DNA from: Plectrocnemia conspersa
Lineage: Eukaryota > Arthropoda > Insecta > Trichoptera > Polycentropodidae
NCBI GenBank assembly: GCA_009617715.1
Contig: VTFK01000671.1
Span: 40,876-104,875 of the forward strand
DNA: 64,000 nt
Direction of reading: 5' to 3'
The notes beneath the pieces are model-generated. The model was not told the DNA's origin, made no database searches, and saw only the letters and a program-made list of their open reading frames with translations. Position numbers and translations under genes: made by a program. Below are positions 36,955 through 47,027 of the stretch, in pieces; position 1 is the stretch's first letter; each line of letters starts with the position of its first letter.

Positions 36955-37094
36955 GCTGGTGTACATCCACCAGCGCAAGTACATATACACCGCCTTGTTT
37001 TTGGAATACACACACCGATGCCAACAACTAGGAAGAGAAGTAAGATCATATTCATAAAAAGTCGTCGGCAACAAGCCATCTCAGGCGACCCCAT
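36955..37094 (-). CDS. First coding exon, signal peptide and Cys cluster
   Basis: The start ATG (37094-37092) sits in AGAACAATGGG, a good insect initiation context. The exon reads MGSPEMACCRRLFMN, then a hydrophobic core MILLLFLVVGIGVC typical of a signal peptide. It continues IPKTRRCICTCAGGCTP, with cysteines spaced CxCxCxxxC. It ends with the first two bases of an alanine codon immediately before GTAAGC, a near-consensus splice donor. Unspliced, the frame would stop one codon later, giving a 47-residue peptide. Cleavage is plausible near residues 27-30. No family recognised. Confidence 0.45.
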
Positions 37095-37400
37095 TGTTCT
37101 CAGCCAGCTTATTGGGTTACGTCGGATGGCGGCAAACTGCTCCTGCAAAACTCGTCTCTTGGCGAAACAACCTGCCGACGGTAATCTTTGCTCCTATACC
37201 CACAAAACCTACCAAATTGTTCGATTCAATCATAAACTCACGAACGAATACACACACGTGCACTAATCGTAAAGTTAGGCGTTGCTGTTCAATATTGGAA
37301 ACTCGGCTGACTTGATTAACGACCGTTTTATTGCGAATCAATTCAGCTTCGTTCAGCAAACGAGATTAACTGGAGCGATGGTGTTTCGTGGACCTTTTCA
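37095..37400 (-). promoter_or_regulatory. Probable 5' leader / promoter island of the Cys-rich gene
   Basis: GC-richer DNA extending upstream of the exon 1 ATG. A second ATG frame here (37117-37359, minus) overlaps in another phase and has no recognised domain; it would be an upstream ORF if transcribed. No clear initiator or TATA element could be singled out. Confidence 0.25.
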
Positions 37401-37660
37401 GCAACATTAGAAATACATAATTCAATCAAACTTCAAGTGCATTTACTTGGTAATGATTTATACTATTATGTTATAGTATGGCAGGCGTTAACAAAAGCAT
37501 TGGGGCACTATTTATTGCAAACAAATATAATATACATACATAGACGTGGGTTACACGATTAAACTGGCATCAGTTCAGTGCTTGATCTTGATCGTAAAAA
37601 TACTGATAACGGACTGGTGGACTTACAGACGATATTATACGATCAGTCTTCTCGATAACA

Positions 37661-38662
37661 ATGAATTACAAAAAAAAAAATAGCTACTATTGCAATAATA
37701 ATAGTTTTGGATACAAAAAACGTGTTAAGGGAATAAAAAATGATCCCTACACGCATTTGAACTCATTGAATGAAATAAAAAAATCGAAAGAAAACTATTA
37801 TCGTATGAAAGATGCCTGTTTTAACCACTTTGTTGGAAACGGTGAAGCCATACTTGATAAAACAAGATACGTACATGAGGAATTCGATAAGTGCTGAAGA
37901 AAAACTGGCTGTAACCTTACGATATCTTGCTACTGGAAGGAACAATAAAGATTTGAGATTCTCGTTATAATGTCACCATCAGTCAGGCAATAATGGACAC
38001 ACGTCAATCACTACTTTATGTTCTTTAGTCTTATATAAAGGTAAGTGAAATGAAAGATTGATATAATTTTACATTGTACACAGATCAGTAATATAATATA
38101 TTGAACTAAAAAACAACTAAAAATAATGACCCGGCTTTGTATATAAATCCACCATTTTGTGAATCAGTTTCAAAAGACTGCAGAAGAGGATGTAATTTTG
38201 TGTTTTGGATTAAATGAGTAGTTAGGAGATGGCTGTGGAGATGCGACTATGAGTATTTAAGTACATAATTAACGGATGACACAGGTGAAGGTGTAAATAG
38301 TATTTTTAAATTCTGCTTTTAATAATATATTTCTGCCCACTCAAATACAATTGAGTTGCTGCAATTTTTATTGCGTTTAGATAAATATGCACACACCTGA
38401 TCTAATTACTCTTTTTGTTAAGCAAGCACACTTTTCTTGATTTTTGTCCATGGCGGCATGACAGCATTTACAAAGGAAATGTATTCACTAGGTACTTTCA
38501 TAAAATATATTAAAATAATAAATTGTTTCGTAATACATATAATTACAATTTATTAATCAGATGCCGCTTACAGAGGAAGAATGGAAAAAGATTGCCTCTG
38601 ATTTTAGAGAAAGATTAGGAGCTTTAGATGACAAGCATGTTTCAATTCAAAAACCGGCACAT
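37661..38662 (+). pseudogene. PIF/Harbinger transposase fragment with an intron
   Basis: A decayed nuclease-type transposase. The first part includes YYRMKDACFNHFV and, after a frameshift near 37893, AEEKLAVTLRYLATGR. The latter is the hallmark block of PIF/Harbinger nucleases. At 38040-38041 AAAG meets GTAAGT, and at 38560-38561 TTAATCAG meets ATGCCGCTTACAGAGGAAG. This gives a 520-bp intron at a position where related genes read K-MPxTEEEW. Exon 2 reads MPLTEEEWKKIA and LGALDDKHVSIQKPA, containing the first catalytic Asp. The frame then runs into unrelated DNA at about 38660, so the rest is missing. The element is inactive. Confidence 0.7.
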
Positions 38663-38760
38663 ATACGAGAACCGAAACCGGATACCCGCTTACCCGCGTT
38701 TTAAAAAGAACTGAATACCCTGTTAATTTTGACGGGTATTTGGTTATTTTAATTTCAATT

Positions 38761-38990
38761 TAAGTTTTATGACACGTTTCGTTTCGGCATCCTCAAATAT
38801 TTTCCGTTAAACAAAAAAAAAAGTATTTGCTTAAAATACACAAGGTTTACTCGGGGGACTGTTATACACAAAAAACGGCAAATAATTCTATTGATATTAT
38901 TTATCATCAATGATTTATAATCGAGTCTTGATCGGTTCATGGATAACTTTCTAGAAAAAGATGTAAACAAACTTTTTTTTAATACTCCAA
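38761..38990 (+). repeat. Dispersed repeat G, copy 1
   Basis: GTTTTATGACACGTTTCGTT and CATCCTCA, then later GAGTCTTGATCGGTTCATGG and TTTCTAGAAAAAGATGTAA, are matched in order at 40456-40600. This copy has about 105 extra bases in the middle. Confidence 0.5.
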
Positions 38991-39037
38991 TGCAATTTTA
39001 ATATAAATTACACAGAATAAATTATTTGATATTTAAT

Positions 39038-39164
39038 ATCGATTTAGAAGTAACAAAATATGTATTTAATTAAATTTTGGAAACATAAAAAGCGCAAATT
39101 CTGCTTGTACAATTAGGTGATTCCATAAATAGATGATTATAAAATTTTCATTCAAAATTTGATG
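39038..39164 (+). repeat. Dispersed repeat H, copy 1
   Basis: ATCGATTTAGAAGTAACAAA through TAGATGATTATAAAATTTTC and ATTCAAAATTTGATG is repeated at 43741-43872. The last 30 or so bases are identical. It could encode an N-terminal piece of the neighbouring hAT transposase. Confidence 0.55.
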
Positions 39165-39379
39165 ATGCTTTCAAGTTTATAATCCGCAAGATTGACAATG
39201 ATCGGCACTTAGTAGACACATAGTATAATATTAGGACAGATGAGTCCTTTTTTGTGTTTTTATGATAAGCAAATTCATATAATAAAATTATCCCACGCTC
39301 AGGCAAAAGTAAAACTAGAGTGGATCTGAAATATTTCTTTGTCATTTTTTTTCATCTTACTTTGGTTTCATCACAAAAT

Positions 39380-40440
39380 TTAAAAATGGAAAGTTTAGTT
39401 GACGAATTGAAAGTTTTTATTGACGAATGAACAGATACAAAAAATGGTAGATACATGGATGTGCAAATTTATTTTTTGAAGAAGACGAAAACCTTAGAAT
39501 GTTACTGATTCAAGGAAGTTGCAATGCAAAAAATATTTTAAAGTCAATGAGTGAAAAAGTACCTTCGTTTGGAATTAGTATTAAAGATGATGCCATTGCT
39601 TTTACTAGTGATGGTGCTGCTGTGATGATAAAATATGGTAAATTCTCCCAAATTAATCAGCAACTATGCTATAACTACAGGCTTCACTTGGCAGTGCTAT
39701 ATGTAAAAAATATAGTAATTAAATCGACAAATTTAATGTTGATGACGAAGCATTCAAGGATTTCGATATTAATCGATATTATTAATTTTTTCAATATAAA
39801 TTCAGATGCGAATAAGTGAAAAAATCACTATAAAACTTACACTAACAATCAAAGAAACGATAAACGGCATTAGAAAAATTGAGAAGTTTTTAAATATTCT
39901 ATGTACATATGTATTTAAAGTTGAAAAAAAATTAACCTCATTTTAGACGTGAAAACATGATGAAACACATTGGAGACAATACTTGACTGCCTTTTACGAT
40001 TTAGGCAACAAGTTAAAAATACACTAAGTGACCTAAATTTTAGTTATTTATGTGGTATGAAGAGGTACTGAAGAAGTTACAGACAATAAAGATGACTAGA
40101 GTATTTTTATAGAGAAAAAGTTAAATTATTGACAGCTGAAGGAGCCTTAAAAATTTTCGTAAAACAACTGGAAAATATTAATTCTGAGCTAAGCTCGAAA
40201 TTTCAACAGACAATTAAAGAGAAATTAAATAATGTAAAAAATTAGACATTTATGCCATTAATTAAATGTTTAAGAAATCCAGAATCATTACCAATAAAAA
40301 AAAAAATGAAAAAATATATATCTCACATAATTTTCAAGATGCGAAATTCTCCGACTTCTATTTTGAAAAACCAATTAAGAGATTAAGTGGGTAGTGAGTG
40401 CTGTGTATCAAAAAGGGACAGGAAATCTCTGTTTAACAAT
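39380..40440 (+). pseudogene. hAT transposase fragment (hAT-1), decayed
   Basis: Blocks in order: LVDELKVFIDE, stop, TDTKNGRYMDVQIYF (compare the family's F-x-IDESTD catalytic block); FGISIKDDAIAFTSDGAAVM (TxDGAxxM block); QLCYNYRLHLAVLYV (the C-x-H region); and lysine-rich pieces such as ALKIFVKQLENINSELSSKF. The longest intact frame is 39499-39819. Stops and frameshifts interrupt the rest. Palindromic ACCGG/ACCCG-rich DNA at 38650-38710 may be its left end, inserted into the Harbinger element, but no target duplication was found. Confidence 0.65.
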
Positions 40441-40455
40441 CCGATAGTATTGTTT

Positions 40456-40600
40456 CACAGTAAAAGTTTTATGACACATTTCGTTTCAGCATCCTCATAC
40501 ATTAACATTTAACAAAATTATCTTAAGAGTCTCGATCGCGTGTTCATCGATTGGTAGATAGCTCTCTAGAAAGAGATGTAATTTGATTTTTTTAACAGTT
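40456..40600 (+). repeat. Dispersed repeat G, copy 2
   Basis: GTTTTATGACACATTTCGTT and CATCCTCA, then GAGTCTCGATCG and CTCTCTAGAAAGAGATGTAA, parallel to 38761-38990 in the same orientation. It lies just downstream of hAT-1 coding remnants. Confidence 0.5.
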
Positions 40601-40834
40601 TAATGTTGTTCTTTCAAGATTCGTGTACAAATCTTGAAAGAACATTGTTTAGTGGCTCAGGCTTAAGTCCTGCAACATGCATTTTCTTTTATTAAAAAAA
40701 TACTAAGATACTATCAAGTTTCCCTCTACGTGATAATGAGAGATAGTAGTATACTATTTCTACATAATATCTAATAAAAAAAAAATTATATATTAATTGA
40801 AATTTTTGTAAAAAAAGTCGCCTTATTCCATTGT

Positions 40835-41896
40835 GTCACAATTAGGGATTCTGTGTCGAGACAACCCGGGAATTTATTCCCGAGAATTCAAAGATTTTTT
40901 GCTGTTTTGAGTCCCGGGAATTTAAAAATTAATAACCCGGGACTCGAGACTTTCAGAAGTGCAATTTTACAAAAATATGTAAAGAGCGAATTTGATGTCG
41001 AGCTTAATTTATGTCTCGATATGAAGACAAGGAGGAATTCCTTATTATCCATGATCTCGAGATTTTGAAAGTTACGAAATTGCATTAGAAAATCATTAAT
41101 TGATCTTGGCATCGGCCAAATTTGGAATGAATCGAACATTCACGTATAAGAAAATATTTGTGAAGTACTCACTCCTATAAAACTGGCAGTTGAAGCTCTA
41201 AGTCGTCGAGATGCCACTTTATTAACTTCCAAAATTATTGTTAATTTCCTTTTAAAAAAAATATTTGAAATCAATACAACTCTGTCGCACGAACCACCAA
41301 AATATTTCAACGACTAGAAATAAAAAATTCAACTTTAAAAATAAGTTTCAGATATTAGATTCAACTATCAAGTGAACTCCGAATCTAGAGCTTTTATTCA
41401 AATCATTGCTTACAACTAAGCCAACATCTACAGAGAGCGAGAGAGTTTTTTCTACTTTTCTATTTACCACAAAAACCAGGAACAGACTATGTGATTCATC
41501 ATTAAACGCCTTGGTGTTTTTAAAAACATATTTTTTCTTACAAAAGTAAAGGTTTTAACTTAATATTGATATAAATATTTCGATTAAAAAAATTGTAATA
41601 AATTAAATTTAAATAAATATCGAATAAAGTGTTTTTAAATTGTTTTAATAAATTTTCACCTATCGTACCTATAACACAAATAATATAAGTTAATAATAAT
41701 AAATTAATTAAAGTTAATAATAATAAGTTAATTAAAGTTATTAATAATAAGTTAATTTTTTAACATAATTTTTTTTCATGATTATATGAAAAATAATCAA
41801 AGTCTCGAGTCCCGGGAATTCCCGGGACTTTAAAAATTTGGGTCTCGATTCCCGGGAATCGAAAAAACCCGAGACTTCAGAATCCCTAGTCGCAAT
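40835..41896 (+). mobile_element. hAT element (hAT-2), deleted, with 8-bp target duplication
   Basis: Left target GTCACAAT (40835-40842) and right target GTCGCAAT (41889-41896) differ at one base. The ends are inverted: TAGGGATTCTG at 40843 and CAGAATCCCTA ending at 41888. Subterminal DNA on both sides carries several CCCGGGA/TCCCGGG copies, probably transposase-binding repeats. Inside are the end of a hAT transposase: PIKLAVEALSRRDATLLTSK, then KPTSTESERVFSTFLF and KTRNRLCDSSLNALVFLKTY (about 41409-41549), the conserved C-terminal dimerisation block with its own stop. At about 1046 bp it lacks the catalytic N-terminal half, so it is non-autonomous. Confidence 0.8.
41688..41759. repeat. Tandem repeat, 24-bp unit, three copies
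   Basis: AGTTAATAATAATAAATTAA and its continuation are repeated at 41688, 41712 and 41736 with few changes, inside the right part of hAT-2. Confidence 0.6.
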
Positions 41897-41939
41897 GCAA
41901 TGAGTCGTCGCCTTTTTAAGGCACGTGATTTTTCTATGA

Positions 41940-43188
41940 AATGTATAAACCATAATTATTTATTTATTCTAAAAATAATATTTTATGTTACACTCCTTGA
42001 ACAGAAATAAATTTCAGGGTCAAAACTGTTTGGCTGTGTAAACATAAAATCAATCCAATCAAAAGAAATGAAGTATCCGCGGTTTATAGCCTATCAATTA
42101 ACAAAGTTTTTCCACTTGAAATTATGTAAGTTTTTTTATAATAAATAAGTAAAAACGTTACGGTATATGTAGATAAATTAGATAAGACAGTAGTAAAGGT
42201 ACTTCCAAGAAATAACATTAATTAAATTACGAACATTTTTACCGGGTGTTTGTTATTTTGATATTTCCTCACCATTTGGAAAACCACAATCATTCACAGA
42301 TTAAGAAACCAGGGGAAAAAACTACAATTTAGATAAATTTCCGTCACTAGGTAAAAATTTGGAAAAAAATATGTTTGCGCTTAAAAGAATCTCTGAGAAA
42401 TAAAATCATGGACGAATAATTATTTTTTTGGGTATATTGAAAATAGTTGCTATGGTTACAAACCAGTTTCTTATAATTTAGAAATATTATATGTATGTTT
42501 AAAGATTCAATAATTCTTTGTATAAACGATTTATAATAAACATCCATATATAATATAATATAATTTGCACTCACCAAATTTTTCGGTGTCCATTTTCTCG
42601 AACCACTATCACAAACACATTTATTTTTATAATTACACTTTCAAACTACACTATGCACTTGTTTCTATTTATTAATTTTAATTACACTTTTTTAGCTATT
42701 TTAATATTTTTTTTAAATGATACGTATAAAAACATTCACCAATATGGAGAGGAATTTCACAAATTCTGCACATGTATGCTGTATCTTTCCTCAATCCATG
42801 TGCAGAACAAACACGACACTTTTTTTTCACATATTTCTCATTACTATTTATTTGTATTGACTAATTATTATTAAGCTTATCCGAAAGCCTTTCTGGTGGA
42901 TCGACAACACGGTGGAATGACTTCAGAATCGATAGATCTTTTAGCCTTACTCAAAAGAAAATTTTAAATTCAATTTTTCTGCTAGAATTTAGATTTTGAT
43001 AGACCCGTAACGATTTAAACAATGCGACTGAAAATAAACGGAAAAACTACATTTTTTATTCATTCAATTGTTTTTCAAAATTTTGGGTATAACATGCTAG
43101 GTATTGATCAGATATATTTATTTTATTCATTATTCATTGATGCTTACATATTATAAGGCCGGTCGTTATTTTTTCTCCCGTGTCTATC
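41940..43188. other. AT-rich stretch between two hAT insertions
   Basis: No coding similarity or shared repeat recognised. Confidence 0.35.
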
Positions 43189-43430
43189 ATCTAGCTCAGG
43201 GCTCGGCAACCTATGACCCGCGGGTCACCAAGTGAACCGTTTGGTGATTTTAAGTGACCAATTTCAGTTCTGCAAATATTATTTTTTTAACGTGTTACGA
43301 TGTCACGACTAGACCACATATATGGTTGTTTGGACCAAAAATATTCACTGACCCGAATATTATTTTTAAAAGTCACATTTTAAATATTTTGACCCGCAGC
43401 CAAAAAAGGTTGCCGAGTCCTAATCTAGCT
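43189..43430. mobile_element. hAT-type MITE, 226 bp, perfect 8-bp target duplication
   Basis: ATCTAGCT occurs at 43189-43196 and 43423-43430. Between them the element starts CAGGGCTCGGCAACC and ends GGTTGCCGAGTCCTA, imperfect terminal inverted repeats. Inside them are GACCCGCGGGTCA and TGACCCGCAGCC. There is no coding capacity. The intact duplication and matching ends suggest a fairly recent insertion. Confidence 0.85.
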
Positions 43431-43740
43431 GTTATGAAAAGCAGATATTCTGAGATTTTTTTTCATATTTGTTTTCAAAAGCGTTAGAAAATAAATATAC
43501 TGCATTACTTTGATTATAAAATCTGTGGAATTCCTGAACTCGGAGTGCTTCATATATATGCCTAATTATGCGGCCCACAGATTTAGAAACACAGCTTAAA
43601 TGACACACTTGATAATATATTTATGTAAAAAATCATAATAAATGTACGTTTTAAATTTTAATAAAATATCCTTAATGTCTTATAAGTTAAAGCAAATTTA
43701 ATAACAATTAACAATAAATTATATAATTAGCTAATTAATA

Positions 43741-43872
43741 TCCATTATTGATTTAGAAGTAACAAATAATATTTAATCCGAACTTTTGGAAATATGAAAA
43801 GCGAAAATTATTATTGATCAATTAGATGATTCGTATATAGATGATTATAAAATTTTCATTCAAAATTTGATG
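43741..43872 (+). repeat. Dispersed repeat H, copy 2
   Basis: Repeats 39038-39164 in direct orientation: GATTTAGAAGTAACAAA, AAAGCGAAAATT and the identical GATTATAAAATTTTCATTCA. It stops where a GC-rich patch begins (GGAGAAGCTGGCGCAGGG). Confidence 0.55.
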
Positions 43873-44100
43873 GAGAAGCTGGCGCAGGGATGATGTCCGT
43901 GTAAGATCCTCATGGGTCTTGTAAGTTTCTGCAGCGACAGACTCTGGAGGCAATTCTTCTTGCTGCGATGATCGTGTTCGGGAGTCTCAGGTCGTATCTT
44001 CTCGTCTGCTTGGCGGGATGAATCTTCTAGTCTCTACGAATGTCTGCCGGAGTCTGTCAGGTGCCTGTGACTGGAGTCCAGCCTTAAGTATTCAGGGCTG
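43871..44100. repeat. GC-rich patch sharing about 30 bp with the TTAA MITE
   Basis: AGAAGCTGGCGCAGGGATGA and TGTCCGTG closely match AGAAAAGCTGGTGCAGGGAT and GATGTCCATG at about 50453-50482 inside the element at 50320-50576. The rest (CTCTGGAGGCAATTC, TGTCTGCCGGAGTCTGTCAG) is GC-rich with no recognised coding. It may be part of an LTR or DNA-transposon end. Confidence 0.35.
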
Positions 44101-44578
44101 CATAGCTTGCTCACCAATCACAATCATACAGCGATCATTTAGCCAATCGTTGTACTCGCTTCTTAGAACAACAAAATAAGTATACGCCTTTAAAAGTGAC
44201 ATTTGCTTGATGAATATCTTCGAGGTGAATTGCGTAACGGGAATTTGTGGTCTTACGGTGCTATTTGTCTTCCGGTGATATATTGTTTCCCGTGACCATT
44301 TTGGAACAAAGAAATATTTATTCAATGCACCGGAGAATCTTTACGTGTTATTTATCTAAACATAAAAATAAACTAAGAAAATCGTCATCATTAAAACACA
44401 TAAATTTTCTACCCTAAATCATTTAACTTACTAAGTACATTGCTCACAATAGTATTAAATCACACTGGCCCAATGTGCAATTTTTTCTAGGGTCGTATAA
44501 AAGGAGGTGGATCTCTTATTTTACCTATTTTTATATAATCCATCTACACATAATTTTTCAAAGCTGCTAAAGATCAAA

Positions 44579-44610
44579 TATATAAAAAGGCTTCCCGAGA
44601 AAAGTCAGAG
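44579..44610 (+). promoter_or_regulatory. Candidate TATA + initiator promoter
   Basis: TATATAAAAAGG (44579-44590) lies about 28 bases before the A of TCAGAG (44605-44610), the normal TATA-to-initiator spacing in arthropods. In a transposon-rich region this is probably a retroelement promoter rather than a host gene. Confidence 0.3.
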
Positions 44611-44812
44611 CATCAATCAAGTAGTACTCAGGAAATCATCATATTACTTTATGACTCAATCAGTAATCATCACTCACTAGCTACCACTTATCCTGAGCAA
44701 AGCTCAGTATAAAAATTAAAATGCTCTTAAACGCTTAGATTCGATGACCTCAAAATTTCATTACGATGAATTTTGTTGTATATTTATTATTTATTTTATT
44801 AATTTATTTAGC

Positions 44813-45277
44813 TTAATAGCTAATCTTTACATCTAACAAATTTAGTAAACATATATAAAAAATATATATAAAAAAATAACAGTAGAAAAAAAATGAAAAT
44901 ATACAATAATTCTTAATATTATAAATTTCTATATGTACGATGGTGTTTTTTATTCCATTTATGAAACCCGTTATATTTTTGCTGTTTCGGATTTCTCTTG
45001 GAAGACTATTATATAAATCAAAACCTCCGTACATAATTCCCCTAGCCGTACTCGTTTTCTTATACTTAATTTTCTTTAAATATTGGGAAATGACCGCCCC
45101 TTCATGGATCTTAAAATTTATTATACACAAAAAAAAAACTTTTTGTAAAAATTTGCATATATGATATAAACTAATTTTATCACACTTAACTTTTTGCGTC
45201 TTACCCTTCGGCAGATCTACCAAACATCTCTTTGAGAACTCTATTTTGAAGGGGAATTTGTTATGAAAGATTCCAGA
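44813..45277 (-). pseudogene. LINE reverse-transcriptase C-terminal fragment
   Basis: A 154-codon open stretch on the minus strand starts after a stop at 45278-45280. It contains GIMYGGFDLYNSLPREIRNS, the block near the C-terminus of jockey/CR1-type non-LTR polyproteins (usually LYNSLPxxIRN followed by FKxxLKxYL). The block after it, KNITGFINGIKNTI, fits the same pattern. Upstream reads KFPFKIEFSKRCLVDLPKGK. No reverse-transcriptase catalytic region is present, so the copy is 5'-truncated. The final residues are hydrophobic and repetitive, probably decayed tail. Confidence 0.55.
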
Positions 45278-45939
45278 CTACTAGCTTATATAATTGTGGG
45301 TTAATCTCTTAGTACTCATTAAAGTTTAAGATAACATTTGGACAATTATATTTGTAAGCACATCGCGTTTCTCATTTACTATTTAAGACAATAACTGCCA
45401 AGTACATTGTCTACCAAGTTAATTATGGAATTTTAATACCTTAATCATATGAAAGTTTTAAATAGTTGTTAACGATTTATAAATTTGGCGTGCCGATAAA
45501 CGCTACATAGTAATTACACTAGTTTAACTCTAAATTCTAAATAAATATATTTTCTCTTCTTGGAATATTTTAAAAGGCATTTCAGTTGATCCAAAAGGTC
45601 AAATATAAATCTAGAAAATTCTAAAATATTTTCGTAAAAATAAAAATATCAGTATTTCTATTAAAAAAATAGTTAATTTAACTTTGGTAATTACCAAAGT
45701 ATACCACTGGTCTAGTATTTTATTTTCGTAAAATTCGACAGAAGAACATCTCCATGCATATGAATTATTTCTTGTTACATTCTCCTAGCAATGCAGAATG
45801 TATTCCAAATTCGTCTGATGAGCGTTTTAAAAATATTTTATGATATGAGTAATATTATTTTTTGACATATCTCCTCATATAGCATTTTATAGTATTGTTT
45901 AATGCAAATTGCTTATTTTCAATATAAACCTGCCTCATT

Positions 45940-46400
45940 GAGTCTTTCAACGAGCCCAACAAGCGACAATGGGCTACGTTTGCACATTACGGGCCGACAG
46001 TAATCCACGAATGACAAAGGTAAGACCTATCCTCAGACTCCAGTATTAAGGGGGCTCCGGTAGGGTTTTGCCATATTTCAATCTGCCAACCCTTCGCGCT
46101 AGATATTAAGTCTTGCCACGGTAACTGCTCCGAGGCTTTGGGCGTGATTTGCACACCGAAATCAATCCCGAGTCACGGAAAGCCCGCGTCATTTAATTTG
46201 ACCCTTCCGCAAATTTAAAGCCGGCGTACGACGAAAAAATAAACGCCTGAAAAGCCCGGGGCCTCGAGCTGTTTCGGTTTTATTGCACAATTTCGGCTCG
46301 AATGCTTGATATCCGCCGTTAGCCTGAATATATGGACATTGCATTCGAGCGGGATGAAATGGAGACACGGTCTTAAAAACGACGGTCGTTATGGTGTAAC
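45940..46400. other. GC-richer island, candidate cis-regulatory DNA or exon
   Basis: Unique, CpG-rich DNA (AAAGCCGGCGTACGACG near 46217, GCCCGGGGCCTCGAGCTG near 46254) with homeodomain-type AATAAAC and TTTTATTGC cores. On the plus strand an ATG in CGACAATGGGC (about 45979) opens 18 codons directly to GTAAGA, a good donor, so a short first exon is possible. No following exon was found. Confidence 0.3.
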
Positions 46401-47027
46401 GATGATGATCAAGCGTTAAACATTATTAAAGAGTTGCTGTGGATTATAAATTAAATTGATGTTTCTACTGCTTTGGAAAGGTACTCTAAATTATTAAACT
46501 AGAATATAAAATAAATGTATAGGCACTCGCTGAAAAATGATGCCATCAAGAACTTTATGGTAGAATTTGAGCGTTATAGATTTTTTTTATTGCGATTGAC
46601 CCGCTATGTTTTTTTCGGAAAACTCAATGGAACAGCTTGGTCTATAAGCTTCACTCCATTAGAATGTATTCCGAAGCTAAATCGGGAGAGGCAAAGAGCT
46701 AAAATCTCATACGATAATGGAATGGTAGTCAGAAAAGTACGGTCGTTGTGGTACTTTTCACTTAATATATTGCCAAATAAATGAATGCAATAACAATTTT
46801 CATTTTCATTTAAGTTAAATGTACTAATTATTTTAAAAGTGAAATAAGTCACATATTGTAAATAATTTATATGTGTAGCTATTTATGTATGCCTTTCATA
46901 TTTTTGCAATTTACATAATAACATATACATGGATATATATTTTAGGCTGGCTTACAAAAAAAAATACATACACTCTACCTCAAAAGATATATTTTATACT
47001 AAGATTATTTTTATTAGAAATGATAGA
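46401..47027. other. AT-rich stretch, nothing recognised
   Basis: The open frame at 46515-46784 has no recognised domain. No repeat was found. Confidence 0.35.

Larger units (their letters stand above)
27290..37094 (-). other. Gene model: small secreted Cys-rich protein, 3 exons
   Basis: The model joins exons 37094-36955, 33546-33486 and 27516-27397, then a 3' untranslated region with AATAAA at 27319-27314. Exon 1 ends with two bases of a codon, exon 2 supplies one base then 20 codons, and exon 3 starts on a codon boundary, so the frame is continuous at both joins. Predicted length is about 106 residues: signal peptide, then ten or eleven cysteines spread over all exons. Introns are about 3.4 and 6.0 kb. 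I do not recognise the family; a peptide hormone, growth factor or protease inhibitor is possible. The weak point is the purine-rich tract before the exon 2 acceptor. Confidence 0.45.
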
